DNA of 64,000 nucleotides from Exilibacterium sp. (GTDB taxonomy: Bacteria > Pseudomonadota > Gammaproteobacteria > Pseudomonadales > Cellvibrionaceae): NCBI GenBank assembly GCA_028280195.1, contig JANQMH010000084.1:113746-177745 (forward strand). Direction: 5' to 3'. Of the stretch, positions 37,075 through 46,189 are shown piece by piece. The notes below the pieces were generated by a model. The model saw only the letters and a program-made list of their open reading frames with translations, was not told the DNA's origin and searched no databases. The position numbers and the translations under genes were made by a program. The stretch's first letter is position 1, and every line of letters begins with the position of its first letter.

Positions 37075-38338
37075 AACGTCGCAATCTGATATCGGCCTGC
37101 TCTTTGTGCCCCATGAAACCCTCCAGAGCGCACAGGCGCGAGCAATACTCACCCACTTGCAGCGAGGCTTCGGGCGTAATTCTTTGGTAAGTACAGGTTT
37201 TGATGAATTTCCCCACCCACAGGCCGCCAGTATAGCGCGCCGCTTTATTTGTCGGCAAGGTGTGATTGGTGCCGATACATTTGTCTCCGTAAGAGACATT
37301 GGTTTCCGGTCCGAGAAACAATGCGCCGTAGTTTGTCATGCGCTGCAAAAAGTAATCCGGCTCCCTGGTCATTACCTGCACATGCTCCGAGGCGATCAGA
37401 TCGGCCTGCGCCACCATCTCCTCATAATCGTCGCAGACGATTACCTGACCGTAATCGGCCCAGGCTTTGCCGGCGATATCGGCGGTGGGCAGCAGCTGCA
37501 GCTGCCGCTGCACTTCAGCCAGGGTGGCGCGCGCCAGCGATTCGGAATTGGTCAACAGCACCGCCGGCGAATTGGGGCCGTGCTCGGCCTGGCCGAGCAG
37601 GTCCGCAGCGCACAGTTCGCCGTCAACCGAGTCGTCGGCAATGATCAGCGTTTCGGTCGGCCCGGCAAACAGATCTATGCCGACGCGGCCGAACAGCTGG
37701 CGCTTGGCCTCGGCGACAAAGGCATTGCCCGGCCCCACCAGCATATCGACAGCGGCAAGCGATTCGGTACCCAGGGCCATGGCCGCCACCGCCTGCACCC
37801 CGCCGAAGGTATAGATTTCATCGGCACCGGCCAGGTCCATGGCCACCACGATCGCCGCATTGGGCCTGCCGCGATAGGGCGGCGCGGTGGCAATGACCCG
37901 TTTGACGCCGGCCACTTTGGCGGTTACCACACTCATATGGGCGGAGGCCACCAGCGGGTATTTACCGCCGGGTACATAGCAGCCGACGCTGTTGACCGGC
38001 ACATTTTTGTGCCCCAGGGTAACCCCCGGCAGGGTCTCCACCTCGACATCCCTGAGCGCCTGGCGCTGAATGCGGGCAAAGCCGCGCACCTGTTGCTGAG
38101 CGAACTTGATATCCTCGACCACCTGTTGCGGCAGTTCGGCGTAGCAGGCGTCGATGTCGGCGCGCTGCAGGCGGAATGACTGCGGATTCCACGCATCGAA
38201 CTTCTCGGAGTATTTGCGTACCGCCTTATCGCCATTCTCGCCGATATCGGCAAGTATGTTCTCGACGGTATTGCGGATATCGGCATCTATCCTCGCCGCT
38301 TCTTCGGCGGCCTTGCCCTGCTTTAAAAACCTTATCAC
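37055..38338 (-). CDS. Histidinol-dehydrogenase-like NAD-dependent dehydrogenase (HpsN-type subgroup)
   Basis: 427 residues from GTG 38338, which has GGGAG seven to eleven bases upstream; an earlier in-frame GTG at 38410 would add 24 Ala/Pro/Arg-rich residues. Zinc ligands and catalytic pair of HisD are kept: GQAEHG (Gln, His), SEHVQV (Glu-His), [14 protein letters not shown] (Asp) and EGFMGHKEQ (His). No other his genes are nearby, and the C-terminal [16 protein letters not shown] segment is that of the catabolic HisD-like group that includes sulfopropanediol dehydrogenase HpsN. It should oxidise a primary alcohol through the aldehyde to a carboxylate in four electrons. The substrate is not established. 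Confidence 0.88.
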   Translation of the reverse strand: MIRFLKQGKAAEEAARIDADIRNTVENILADIGENGDKAVRKYSEKFDAWNPQSFRLQRADIDACYAELPQQVVEDIKFAQQQVRGFARIQRQALRDVEVETLPGVTLGHKNVPVNSVGCYVPGGKYPLVASAHMSVVTAKVAGVKRVIATAPPYRGRPNAAIVVAMDLAGADEIYTFGGVQAVAAMALGTESLAAVDMLVGPGNAFVAEAKRQLFGRVGIDLFAGPTETLIIADDSVDGELCAADLLGQAEHGPNSPAVLLTNSESLARATLAEVQRQLQLLPTADIAGKAWADYGQVIVCDDYEEMVAQADLIASEHVQVMTREPDYFLQRMTNYGALFLGPETNVSYGDKCIGTNHTLPTNKAARYTGGLWVGKFIKTCTYQRITPEASLQVGEYCSRLCALEGFMGHKEQADIRLRRYGSKER

Positions 38339-38424
38339 GCCTGAGCTCCCGTAAATTGCAGCGGCGCCGCGCCGGGGCGGCGCCAGCGCCTGCTGCAAGG
38401 TGAATGTCACGGCATCTTATGAGC

Positions 38425-38444
38425 TATTGCATTCGAATGCAATA
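38425..38444. promoter_or_regulatory. LacI-type operator O3, perfect 20-bp palindrome
   Basis: TATTGCATTCGAATGCAATA is fully symmetrical with a central CG. It shares TTGnnTTCGAAnnCAA with the sites at 31939 and 32104 and sits between the divergent dehydrogenase (minus) and SDR (plus) genes, 44 bases before the SDR start. Confidence 0.75.
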
Positions 38445-38488
38445 TTAGGCTATAAATCCTCTTCCAGCACAGCAGACAGAGAACAGGC

Positions 38489-39241
38489 ATGGAGACATCA
38501 GCGCCAACCGCGACGGATCTGAGCGCCAAGACCGCCCTGGTAACCGGCGCCAGCCGCGGTATCGGCCGCGCCTGCGCCGAGGCGCTGGCGCGGGCCGGCG
38601 CCCGCGTGATCGCCGTAGCGCGTTCGCCGCAGGCACTGCAGAGCCTGGCGCAACGCTGGCCCGGCGCCGTCGAGCCCTGGGTTTACGATGTCCGCGACCC
38701 GGCGTTTTACCGCCGCATCGAGCAGCAGCGGCAGCTGCATATCCTCATCAACAATGCCGGTATCAACAAGCCGCAGCCGTTCAGCGAGGTGAGCGGGGAG
38801 AACCTCGAACTGCTGCTGGAGTTGAATGTCAAAGCCGCCTTTCGCTGTGCCCAGGCCGCGGTAAGGGTGATGCTGAGGGAAAAAATCCGCGGCTGCATTA
38901 TCAACATGTCTTCGCAGATGGGGCATGTCGGCTCACCCGGCCGCAGTGCCTACTGCCTGACCAAGCACGCCATCGAGGGGCTGACCAAGGCGCTGGCGGT
39001 GGAGCTGGCGCCGCAAGGCATCAGGGCCAATTCCATCGCCCCGACTTTTGTGCTTACCGATTTGACCGGGCCCATGTTTGCCGACCCGCAGTTCAACGAC
39101 TTCGTGATGCAGCGCATTCCCATGCAACAGCTCGCCACCCCGGAGCAGATTGCCGCCGCGGCGGTGTTTCTGGCCTCGCCGGCCGCGGCCATGATTACCG
39201 GCGACTGCCTCAAAGTCGACGGCGGCTGGACGGCGCAGTGA
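38489..39241 (+). CDS. Short-chain dehydrogenase/reductase
   Basis: 250 residues, classical SDR. Cofactor motif TGASRGIGRA (about 19-28), NNAG near 91, catalytic Ser in NMSSQMG and the YCLTK Tyr-x3-Lys pair near 155-159. The DVRDP acidic segment after the second strand could not be used to decide NAD against NADP; the Arg in ARSPQ favours NADP. The C-terminal ITGDCLKVDGGWTAQ is standard. Divergent from the HisD-like gene across a perfect LacI-type palindrome, so both should respond to the same signal; probably oxidises or reduces a hydroxyl of the substrate. Confidence 0.92.
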   Translation: METSAPTATDLSAKTALVTGASRGIGRACAEALARAGARVIAVARSPQALQSLAQRWPGAVEPWVYDVRDPAFYRRIEQQRQLHILINNAGINKPQPFSEVSGENLELLLELNVKAAFRCAQAAVRVMLREKIRGCIINMSSQMGHVGSPGRSAYCLTKHAIEGLTKALAVELAPQGIRANSIAPTFVLTDLTGPMFADPQFNDFVMQRIPMQQLATPEQIAAAAVFLASPAAAMITGDCLKVDGGWTAQ

Positions 39242-39257
39242 TGGCGGCGGCCGCGCG

Positions 39258-40403
39258 CTAGCGGATATGCTCTGCGCCGAGCGCGCCGACGCGGTTGACC
39301 CCGAGCAGGGCCATGGCGCGTTCGACTTCGGTTTTCAGCAGCCCGAGCGCGTGTTCCACGCCCTGCTGCCCCGCCGCGGCCAGGCCGTAGAGATAGGGGC
39401 GGCCGATGGAGCAGGCACTGGCGCCCAGGGCCAGGGCTTTGACGATATGGGTACCGCGGCGAATACCGCCATCGACGATCAGCTCCAGGTCGTCGCCCAC
39501 GGCATCGCGCAATGCGGGAATGCAGTCCACCGGCGCCGGCGTCCCCTCCAGCTGGCGGCCGCCGTGGTTGGACACCATCACCGCGCTGGCGCCGATATCG
39601 CGCGCGCGCTTGACATCCGCCACCGACTGCAGGCCTTTAATAATGAACGGGCCCTGCCACTGCTGCACCAGCCAGGCGGCATCGTCCCAGGTCACGCTGC
39701 GGTCGAACTGGCTGTTGACGTAGTCGATCAGGCCCATCGCCCCGGCGCCGAGCGCATCGATGCGATGAGTGACATTGCTCAGTTTGAAATCCGGGTTGCG
39801 CATCAGGTTAAACAGCCATTCGAAACTGCTGCCGTAACTGACGAGGTTTCTGGCGGTAAATTTCGGCGGCATGGTCATACCGTGAACTAAATCGCGTTCG
39901 CGATTGCCGGCCAGCGGCGTGTCCACGGTCAGGCACAGGGCCTGGTAGCCGGTGGTTTTACAGCGCTGCACGAATTCCCGCGTCAGCTCCCGGTCTTTGA
40001 GAATATAGATCTGAAACACTTTCGGCCCCGGCGTGGCCGCGGCGACTTCCTCGATGCTGGTGGTGGACAGGGTCGAGAGGCTGTAGAGGGTGCCGAACTT
40101 GTGCGCCGCGCGGCAGGCGCCCAGCTCTTTGTGGTGGTGAAACAGGCGCGACATACCGGTGGGGGCGAGGAAGAAAGGCAGCTCCGCGGTGGTGCCCAGC
40201 AGCCGGGTTTGCAAATCGATGCTCGCAATCGGCTGCAGGTAATTGGGCAGCAGCTGGTAGTCGTCAAAGGCCGCGGTGTTGCGCCGCAGGGTCCACTCGT
40301 CATCGGCGCCGCCATCGATGTAGTGAAACATCGGCGCCGGCAGTTTGCTTTTTGCGCGCCGACGCAGATCGGCAATGTTGAAACAGTTTTTTAAAGCCGG
40401 CAT
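39258..40403 (-). CDS. FMN-dependent 2-hydroxy-acid dehydrogenase (LldD-like)
   Basis: 381 residues, the size of L-lactate dehydrogenase/glycolate-oxidase family members. Visible are FHYIDGGADDEWTLRRN, QIYILKDRELT, CLTVDTPLAGNRERD, the FMN-contacting lysine in IIKGLQSV, the catalytic histidine in VSNHGGRQLEG, and the phosphate-binding VDGGIRRGTHIVKALALGASACSIGRPYLYG. It oxidises an (S)-2-hydroxy acid to the 2-keto acid, passing electrons to quinone or oxygen. It starts 24 bases after a GntR-family gene, an arrangement like lldR-lldD, but its position in this cluster suggests a substrate other than lactate. Confidence 0.92.
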   Translation of the reverse strand: MPALKNCFNIADLRRRAKSKLPAPMFHYIDGGADDEWTLRRNTAAFDDYQLLPNYLQPIASIDLQTRLLGTTAELPFFLAPTGMSRLFHHHKELGACRAAHKFGTLYSLSTLSTTSIEEVAAATPGPKVFQIYILKDRELTREFVQRCKTTGYQALCLTVDTPLAGNRERDLVHGMTMPPKFTARNLVSYGSSFEWLFNLMRNPDFKLSNVTHRIDALGAGAMGLIDYVNSQFDRSVTWDDAAWLVQQWQGPFIIKGLQSVADVKRARDIGASAVMVSNHGGRQLEGTPAPVDCIPALRDAVGDDLELIVDGGIRRGTHIVKALALGASACSIGRPYLYGLAAAGQQGVEHALGLLKTEVERAMALLGVNRVGALGAEHIR

Positions 40404-40427
40404 GGATGTGCTTCCTGTGATGTTTTC

Positions 40428-41177
40428 TCAATGTTCGGGGCGCCGGTTCAGCGCCTCGGCCACGGCGTCGATATGGGCACCGGCGGCTCTGCGCGCGGCG
40501 GGCGCATCGCGCTTTTCAATGGCGCGGTAAATGCGCCGGTGCTGGGTGCGCAACTGGCGCCAGGCGCCGGGACGGGTGTAGAGCCTGTCGGTGGTGTCGA
40601 AAATAAAGCTCATCATCAGATCGCGAATAGCGTTTAAAGCCAGCAGCAGTATCGGGTTGTGGGCGGCGCTGTAGATGGCGCGGTGGAAACGTATGTCCCG
40701 CTGTGCGCGGGCCGCGCTGCTGTCGCCTGGCGACGGCGGCGCGACGACCTCGCGGTAGGCGCGCTGCAGGGCCTGGAGATCCTCGTCGCCGGCGCGGCGC
40801 GCGGCCTGATAGGCGGCCTCGCCCTCCAGCAGGCGACGCACTTCGATAAGACCGGCCAGGGTCTGCGGGTGATTCTGCAATAAGTTCTGCAAGGCCGTGC
40901 TCGGCTGCACCTGCAGCATCTGCAGGCCGGCGACAAAGGTGCCGCTGCCGCGGCGGGTCTGGATCACCCCGCGGCCGCGCAGGTCCTTCAAGGCCTCGCG
41001 CAGTGTATTGCGCGAAACCTTGAGGCTGCGGCACAGCGTGCGCTCAGCCGGCAAGCGCTCGCCGGCGCCGAGGCGGCCGTCGAGAATCATCGCCTCGATC
41101 TGCCGGGCGACGACTTCGGCAATCACAACCTCGGCAGTGGCATGCTGCCCGCCGCTGTGGGTATCGGTGCTGGACAT
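40428..41177 (-). CDS. GntR-family regulator, FadR/FCD subgroup
   Basis: 249 residues from ATG 41177 (an in-frame TTG at 41192 is possible; neither has a clear ribosome site). Winged HTH at about 15-80 with GRLGAGERLPAERTLCRSLKVSRNTLREALKDLRGRGVIQTRRGSGTFV; the rest is an all-helical FCD effector domain with conserved acidic and His residues for metal or carboxylate binding. It is the first gene of a two-gene unit with the 2-hydroxy-acid dehydrogenase, so it probably represses that unit in response to a hydroxy or keto acid. An inverted repeat lies 46 bases upstream. Confidence 0.9.
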   Translation of the reverse strand: MSSTDTHSGGQHATAEVVIAEVVARQIEAMILDGRLGAGERLPAERTLCRSLKVSRNTLREALKDLRGRGVIQTRRGSGTFVAGLQMLQVQPSTALQNLLQNHPQTLAGLIEVRRLLEGEAAYQAARRAGDEDLQALQRAYREVVAPPSPGDSSAARAQRDIRFHRAIYSAAHNPILLLALNAIRDLMMSFIFDTTDRLYTRPGAWRQLRTQHRRIYRAIEKRDAPAARRAAGAHIDAVAEALNRRPEH

Positions 41178-41222
41178 GGTGGAATACGACAATCGCCGGA
41201 ACAGCTGTCATTTAAAATAATC

Positions 41223-41244
41223 TGCCTGATTTCTACAACAGGCA
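41223..41244. promoter_or_regulatory. Inverted repeat TGCCTG-N10-CAGGCA upstream of the GntR gene
   Basis: Six-base perfect arms ten bases apart, 46 bases before the GntR start. Candidate autoregulatory site; the spacing is wider than the compact TGGTnnnACCA FadR-type sites, so assignment is tentative. Confidence 0.35.
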
Positions 41245-41347
41245 AATCGCAGAAAGCGCACGGAATATACTTATCTATTTGATTTATATGCCTTTATTTT
41301 TTTACATAGCAGCCGGCACAACCAGCCGATTGGTCCAACCAATTATT

Positions 41348-41370
41348 GGCGGGCCGGCCACCGGCCCGCC
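41348..41370 (-). terminator. Terminator-like hairpin after the TonB receptor gene
   Basis: Perfect ten-base stem GGCGGGCCGG / CCGGCCCGCC with a three-base loop, 28 bases past the stop codon of the minus-strand receptor. On the minus strand it is followed by AATAATT rather than a pure T run. Confidence 0.55.
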
Positions 41371-41398
41371 GCCGCTGTTTGCGCACCCTGCGTACGCC

Positions 41399-44308
41399 CT
41401 AGAACTGCAGATTGACGCCTACGTAGGCATAGCGGCCGCGAATGGTGTCGTAGATATTATCGGTATTGTCATCATTGCCTTCGGTGCCATCCGGCAGGAA
41501 GGGGCCGTCGTTGTCAAACACATTGCGCACGCCGCCGTAGAGACGATAGCGAACACCGCCGCCGGCCAGACTGTAGGACAGATACATATCGTGGATCATT
41601 TCACTGTCGATATCGAGGTACAGCGGCTTTTCCGCCGCGGGGTTTTCGGCCAGGGCCTCGCGGTAGTCCTGTTGCAATTGGTTGTCATCGTTGACGGAGC
41701 CAAAGTATTTTACCCGCCAGGTCAGCCTGAAATCGTCGTAGCGCCAGCCCAGTTTCAGTTGCGAGCGATCCTCGAAGTTGCCGGTTTCCAGCTCGCCTTT
41801 TCTGTCGTCGACAAAGCCCTGCACCGCCTGGCTGGTCACCCGGTACTTGGTGATATGGGAGTGTATATAGCTCAGATCGAACTCCCCGGGCAGGCCGAGC
41901 GGCTGCAGGCTGGTTTCATACCTGAGGGTGGTATCGACACCGCTGACCTCCAGCTTGTCGAGATTCAGTTCCCGCTGTATCAGGGTGACAATCTGGCCGT
42001 CGGCATCCCGGGTGATATCGCGGCAGAAGGCATTGCCGTCGCCGAAAGTCTCGCTGTCCTGGTAACACTGGCGCAAAATCTCCTCATTCGACAGGGAGTC
42101 GATAGCGTCCTCGATTTCGATGCTGAAGTAGTCGCTGGCGAGATTGAAGCCCGGCAGAAATTCAGGTTGCCAGACAAAACCCAGAGTATAGGTATCCGCG
42201 CTCTCTTCAATCAGGTCTCGGTTACCCTGGTTGGGGGAAAACTTGCTGCTGTTTTCGTCGTCGAACTCGCCGTTGGCGAGAATATTGGCCAGTACGCCGG
42301 GCTCGGCGCGGCAGTTATCGTCGACCACGCCGGCCGAATCGAGGCTGACGCCTTCACAGATATCGTCAAAGGAGTCGGAGTCACCGCGAGCCGGCGAAAA
42401 CACCTCCGCCAGATCCGGTGCCCGCAGGGCGCGGTTGAATGAAACGCGGATATTCAGGTCCTCGACCGGCCGCCATTGCAAACCGGTGCCGAAGCTGGTG
42501 ACATCACTGACGTTTTCCAGACTGTAGTCGGCATAGCGGGCCGAGACGTCCCAGCTCAGGCTGTTGATACCGGGCAGGCCGCTGAGCAGCGGCACCGTGG
42601 CCTCGACAAACAGCTCGGCGACGTCCATACGCCCGGAAAACGCCGGCACGAAGTTCGATGAGTGGCCGCCGGTGCGATTCAGTTCATCGGGGCTCAGGTC
42701 CATTTTATCTTCGCGGAATTCAAAGCCGAAGGCGATATCGAGCGGGCCGGCCGGCAGCTCCAGCGCGGTGCCGGTCATATACGCCAGCATGTTAAGCTGT
42801 TCGACTTCCGCTTCCAGCCCTAAATTCGCACGGATGTAATCCGCCGCCTGCGGGCTGATCGAGCCGCGACCGAACAGGTTGACCGGCACGCAGCCGGCGG
42901 CGCGGGCACCGGCATCGGCGCAGCGAATGTCACCGTCCGGCCCGACCTCGGCATTCAGCCCCTGGGTGAGGTTGAGAATATTGATCTCGTTGTAGCGAAT
43001 CTGCTTCTGATCGTACCTGCCGTAGCCGATGCTGGCTTCCCATTGCCAGCCCGAGGCCAGCTCACCCCGCAGGCCGCTCCAGAAGCGCGTGGTCTCACGC
43101 TCATTGACGGTGCGCTGCAGGCCGACTTCGACAAAGCGCCGATCCCAGCTCAAATCACCCGGGTCGCTGTCGGCAATGGCCTGGGGTACGAACGGGTTGT
43201 CCAGCGGTATCCTGCCGGCCGTAATCAATTCCGTGGTGCCGTTTTCGAAATCGAACAGTGTGTGCGGATCGTTGTGATCGTCGCCCTCCGGCTCGCGCAA
43301 ATTATCGGTGTCGATCCTGCTGAAGGTGGCCTGGGCAAATGCCTCGATGCCGTTGGCGAACTCGTAGCGCACTTTGGCCGCGGTATTCAGCCGCTCTCTG
43401 GGGATCAGGATATGGTCGTCCCTGCGAAAGTCGTAGCCGTCTCTGTTGGTAACAAAGTCCTGTTGCAGGCCGTCATCGTTATACCAGAAACTGCTGCCGT
43501 CAAAGCGCCCGCCATCCGCATCGGCACTCAAATCGGCAAAGTCTGCGCGGCTGATATCGGCCAGTGCCTGAAAGCCGTCGGCAGTTTCGAACTGGTTGAC
43601 ACCGTTTCTGTAGCGCCAGTTGGCCTGTACCAGTGCGCGGGGCACATCGGTCGCTTTGATACCGGACTCTTTGTCATAGTTGGCGGCGACAAAAAAGTAA
43701 CCGCTGTCGCCGCCGAAGGACCGGCCAAAACTGATATCCAGGGTGTGATCGTCAAACCCGGTGTCGTTACCCTCACCGTAGCGGCCGTCGATTTCAAACC
43801 CTTGCTGGTTATCTTCGGTAATGATGTTGACCACACCGGCCACAGCATCGGAGCCGTAAACCGCCGAGGCACCGCCGGTTATCACCTCCACCCGCTCGAC
43901 AAAGCTGGCGGGAATGGTGCCCAGGCTGACGCGGTTGCCGTTGGCACTGTTGGATACCGTGCGCCGCCCGTCGACCAGCACCAGCGTGCGGTTGTCGTCC
44001 AGATTGCGCAGATCGACCGTCGACAGGCCGGCGTTTTGCAGGTTTGAGGTGGTATTGGTCTGGCTCAACCCGGCGACTATGGAGGGGATCTCCAGCAGCG
44101 CGTCGGTCAATGCATTGGAGCCGATCGATTCGATATCTTCACGGTCGATCGCCATCATCGGCATCGGTGTGGAAAATGCGTCGCGCTTGATGCGGGTGCC
44201 GGTCACCGAAATTTCCTCGAGTGGCTGCTGCCCGGCGCGGTTGCCGCCTGCGCCTGAATCGTTCTGCGCGTAAGCCCACTGATTGGCTGTCGCCACACCG
44301 ACAGCCAC
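41399..44308 (-). CDS. Large TonB-dependent receptor (oar-like/carbohydrate-type)
   Basis: 969 residues. TonB box region EEISVTGTRIKRDAFSTPMP, then a plug with TVDLRNLDDNRTLVLVDGRR and GGASAVYGSDAVAGVVNIIT, the pattern of the long receptors that serve carbohydrates or peptides rather than siderophores; barrel ends YVGVNLQF. The 5' end is odd: the first start codon in frame is GTG 44308, giving a signal peptide of only about 14 residues, although plausible signal sequence (HTLRALAVAVG) continues upstream to a stop without an ATG. A TTG start in the neighbouring frame at about 44360 would read into it after a one-base shift. A promoter-like TTGTGG-N16-TATAAT lies on the minus strand at 44391-44364. 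Confidence 0.88.
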   Translation of the reverse strand: MAVGVATANQWAYAQNDSGAGGNRAGQQPLEEISVTGTRIKRDAFSTPMPMMAIDREDIESIGSNALTDALLEIPSIVAGLSQTNTTSNLQNAGLSTVDLRNLDDNRTLVLVDGRRTVSNSANGNRVSLGTIPASFVERVEVITGGASAVYGSDAVAGVVNIITEDNQQGFEIDGRYGEGNDTGFDDHTLDISFGRSFGGDSGYFFVAANYDKESGIKATDVPRALVQANWRYRNGVNQFETADGFQALADISRADFADLSADADGGRFDGSSFWYNDDGLQQDFVTNRDGYDFRRDDHILIPRERLNTAAKVRYEFANGIEAFAQATFSRIDTDNLREPEGDDHNDPHTLFDFENGTTELITAGRIPLDNPFVPQAIADSDPGDLSWDRRFVEVGLQRTVNERETTRFWSGLRGELASGWQWEASIGYGRYDQKQIRYNEINILNLTQGLNAEVGPDGDIRCADAGARAAGCVPVNLFGRGSISPQAADYIRANLGLEAEVEQLNMLAYMTGTALELPAGPLDIAFGFEFREDKMDLSPDELNRTGGHSSNFVPAFSGRMDVAELFVEATVPLLSGLPGINSLSWDVSARYADYSLENVSDVTSFGTGLQWRPVEDLNIRVSFNRALRAPDLAEVFSPARGDSDSFDDICEGVSLDSAGVVDDNCRAEPGVLANILANGEFDDENSSKFSPNQGNRDLIEESADTYTLGFVWQPEFLPGFNLASDYFSIEIEDAIDSLSNEEILRQCYQDSETFGDGNAFCRDITRDADGQIVTLIQRELNLDKLEVSGVDTTLRYETSLQPLGLPGEFDLSYIHSHITKYRVTSQAVQGFVDDRKGELETGNFEDRSQLKLGWRYDDFRLTWRVKYFGSVNDDNQLQQDYREALAENPAAEKPLYLDIDSEMIHDMYLSYSLAGGGVRYRLYGGVRNVFDNDGPFLPDGTEGNDDNTDNIYDTIRGRYAYVGVNLQF

Positions 44309-44618
44309 TGCCAGTGCCCGTAACGTGTGTTGTATGCAGGTGGGTGTGGATTGTTACCAAATGATTATAGGCCCGCCTCCAGCCGCCACAATGCCGTTTA
44401 GGTCACTTATTATTCCGAAAAAACATACGCTGGTATCGGCCGCTACAGGATTCGGTATCCGGGCTGGACCTCGACGTCCCCGCCCCGGCACAGTAGAAAT
44501 GGGTGACAAAAAGCTCCGCAACAATGCAATTCGGGCATAACTCCTGCCGTTATAAGCATTAGACGGAACCGGCGCCCCTGCTATATGCTGAAATTTCAGC
44601 CCGCACTTGGAGGCAGCC
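44309..44618. other. Divergent intergenic region between the large TonB receptor and pepA
   Basis: About 310 bases without a supported gene. It contains the minus-strand promoter-like elements at 44364-44391 and, near pepA, AT-rich sequence that may hold its promoter. No strong palindrome was seen apart from the short TTGTTACCAA at 44351-44360. Confidence 0.5.
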
Positions 44619-46118
44619 TTGTTCGATGTCCACCTGACCCGCAGCCCCCCTTTCACTGATACCGCTAACTGCCTTGTCGTCGCGGTCTGCGATGCCCGGC
44701 GGCTGTCCGCTTGCGCGCAACTCGTCGACCGCGCACTGGACGGTCTTATCAGTGTCCTGCTCGAACGCGGCAGTATTTCCGGCGAGTCGGGCCAGGTGCT
44801 GAGTGTTCCCCTGCTCAACAATCACAAAGCCGAGTATCTGCTGATCGTGGGCTGCGGCACGGATGCGGACAGGTCGGACCGGGAGTATCGCCGCATCCTG
44901 GCTGCGGCGTTTCAGGAGCTGGTGCGCATTTGCGCGCAGAGCGCCTGTATTTACCTCGGCGAAGTGGCCGTGCGCGAGCGGGATGAGCACTGGAAAATCC
45001 GCCAGCAGGTGGAAGCGGCGGCCGCTGCCTGCTATCGGGTCAACTCGCTGAAAACCCGGCCCGATAATAAGGCGCGGAATTCGCTCGCGCAGATTACCCT
45101 GTGGGGTGATGAGCGCAACCGCGAGGCCGTCTCCCGGGGCCTGGCCGTGGCCAGTGGCGTACGAAAATGCCGGGATCTGGGCAACCTTCCGGCCAATATC
45201 TGCACACCGGCCTATCTGGTGGAACAGGCGCAACAACTGGCAATGCAGCACGAGGGGCTGTCGACCACCGCACTGGGTGAAGAAGATATGCAGGCCCTCG
45301 GTATGGGGGCCCTGTTGTCGGTCGGCGCCGGCAGTGCCCAGCCCTCGCAGCTGATTGTCATGCACTACCGCGGCGGGCGGGAGGCGCAGCGGCCGCACGT
45401 GCTGGTGGGCAAGGGAATCACCTTCGACACCGGCGGTATTTGCCTGAAGGGCCGCGACGGCATGAAGTTGATGAAATACGATATGGGTGGTGCGGCGGCG
45501 GTTATCGGCGCGATGGCCGCCGCTGCCGAACTGGGTCTCAGACTGAACATTGTTGGCATTGTCGCCTGTGCCGAGAATATGCCCGGCAGCCGCGCCACCA
45601 AACCCACCGATGTCGTCACCTCCATGTCGGGCCAAACTGTGGAAGTCCTCAATACCGATGCGGAGGGCCGCCTGGTGCTCTGCGACGCGCTCACCTATGC
45701 CGAGCGCTTCGAGCCGGCCTCGGTGGTGGATGTCGCCACCTTGACCGGTGCCTCGATGATCGCGCTGGGGCGGCACTATTCGGCTCTGTTTGCCAACGAC
45801 GCGGCGCTGGCGGACAAACTGCTGGCGGCCGGACAGCGGGCCATGGACAAAGCCTGGCAACTGCCGCTGTCACCGGAAGATATGGCGCAGCTGGATACTG
45901 AATTTGCCGATATCGCCAATATCGGTGACGGCAGCGCCGGCTGTGTGGTAGCGGCGCTGTTTCTGTCCCGCTTCAGCCGGGCTTACCCCTGGGCCCATCT
46001 GGATATATCCGCTACCGCCAAACAGCTAAAGCCGGGCATTGCCGCAACCGGGCGCCCGGTGCCGCTGCTGGTGCAGTATCTGATTGACCGGCATGAAGAA
46101 CTTGTGGAGGAGACTTGA
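44619..46118 (+). CDS. pepA: Leucyl aminopeptidase (M17 family)
   Basis: 499 residues from TTG 44619, which has GGAGG six to ten bases upstream; a TTG four codons earlier overlaps that site and is less likely. The C-terminal catalytic domain is complete: GKGITFDTGGICLKGRDGMKLMKYDMGGAAAV supplies the Lys/Asp metal ligands and NTDAEGRLVLCDAL is the M17 signature containing the remaining Asp/Glu ligands and the bicarbonate Arg. A two-metal cytoplasmic exopeptidase that removes N-terminal residues. The sequence is not the canonical housekeeping PepA form (it lacks SISLKP), so it may be a paralogue. Confidence 0.93.
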   Translation: MFDVHLTRSPPFTDTANCLVVAVCDARRLSACAQLVDRALDGLISVLLERGSISGESGQVLSVPLLNNHKAEYLLIVGCGTDADRSDREYRRILAAAFQELVRICAQSACIYLGEVAVRERDEHWKIRQQVEAAAAACYRVNSLKTRPDNKARNSLAQITLWGDERNREAVSRGLAVASGVRKCRDLGNLPANICTPAYLVEQAQQLAMQHEGLSTTALGEEDMQALGMGALLSVGAGSAQPSQLIVMHYRGGREAQRPHVLVGKGITFDTGGICLKGRDGMKLMKYDMGGAAAVIGAMAAAAELGLRLNIVGIVACAENMPGSRATKPTDVVTSMSGQTVEVLNTDAEGRLVLCDALTYAERFEPASVVDVATLTGASMIALGRHYSALFANDAALADKLLAAGQRAMDKAWQLPLSPEDMAQLDTEFADIANIGDGSAGCVVAALFLSRFSRAYPWAHLDISATAKQLKPGIAATGRPVPLLVQYLIDRHEELVEET

Positions 46119-46189
46119 GGAACTCGAGCGTGGCAACTTCCGGCCCGAATGGTGCTGAGTTGAATACAGCGGTGCCAATCGATCCGGCC

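Noticed and set aside
37055..38338. Sulfopropanediol (DHPS) degradation pathway
   Set aside because: The HisD-like enzyme resembles HpsN, but no sulfolactate lyase, sulfoacetaldehyde acetyltransferase or sulfolactate dehydrogenase set accompanies it, and the aldolase and NTF2 proteins do not fit that pathway.
37055..38338. Histidine biosynthesis hisD
   Set aside because: No his genes nearby, LacI-controlled catabolic context, and the C-terminal region matches the catabolic subgroup.
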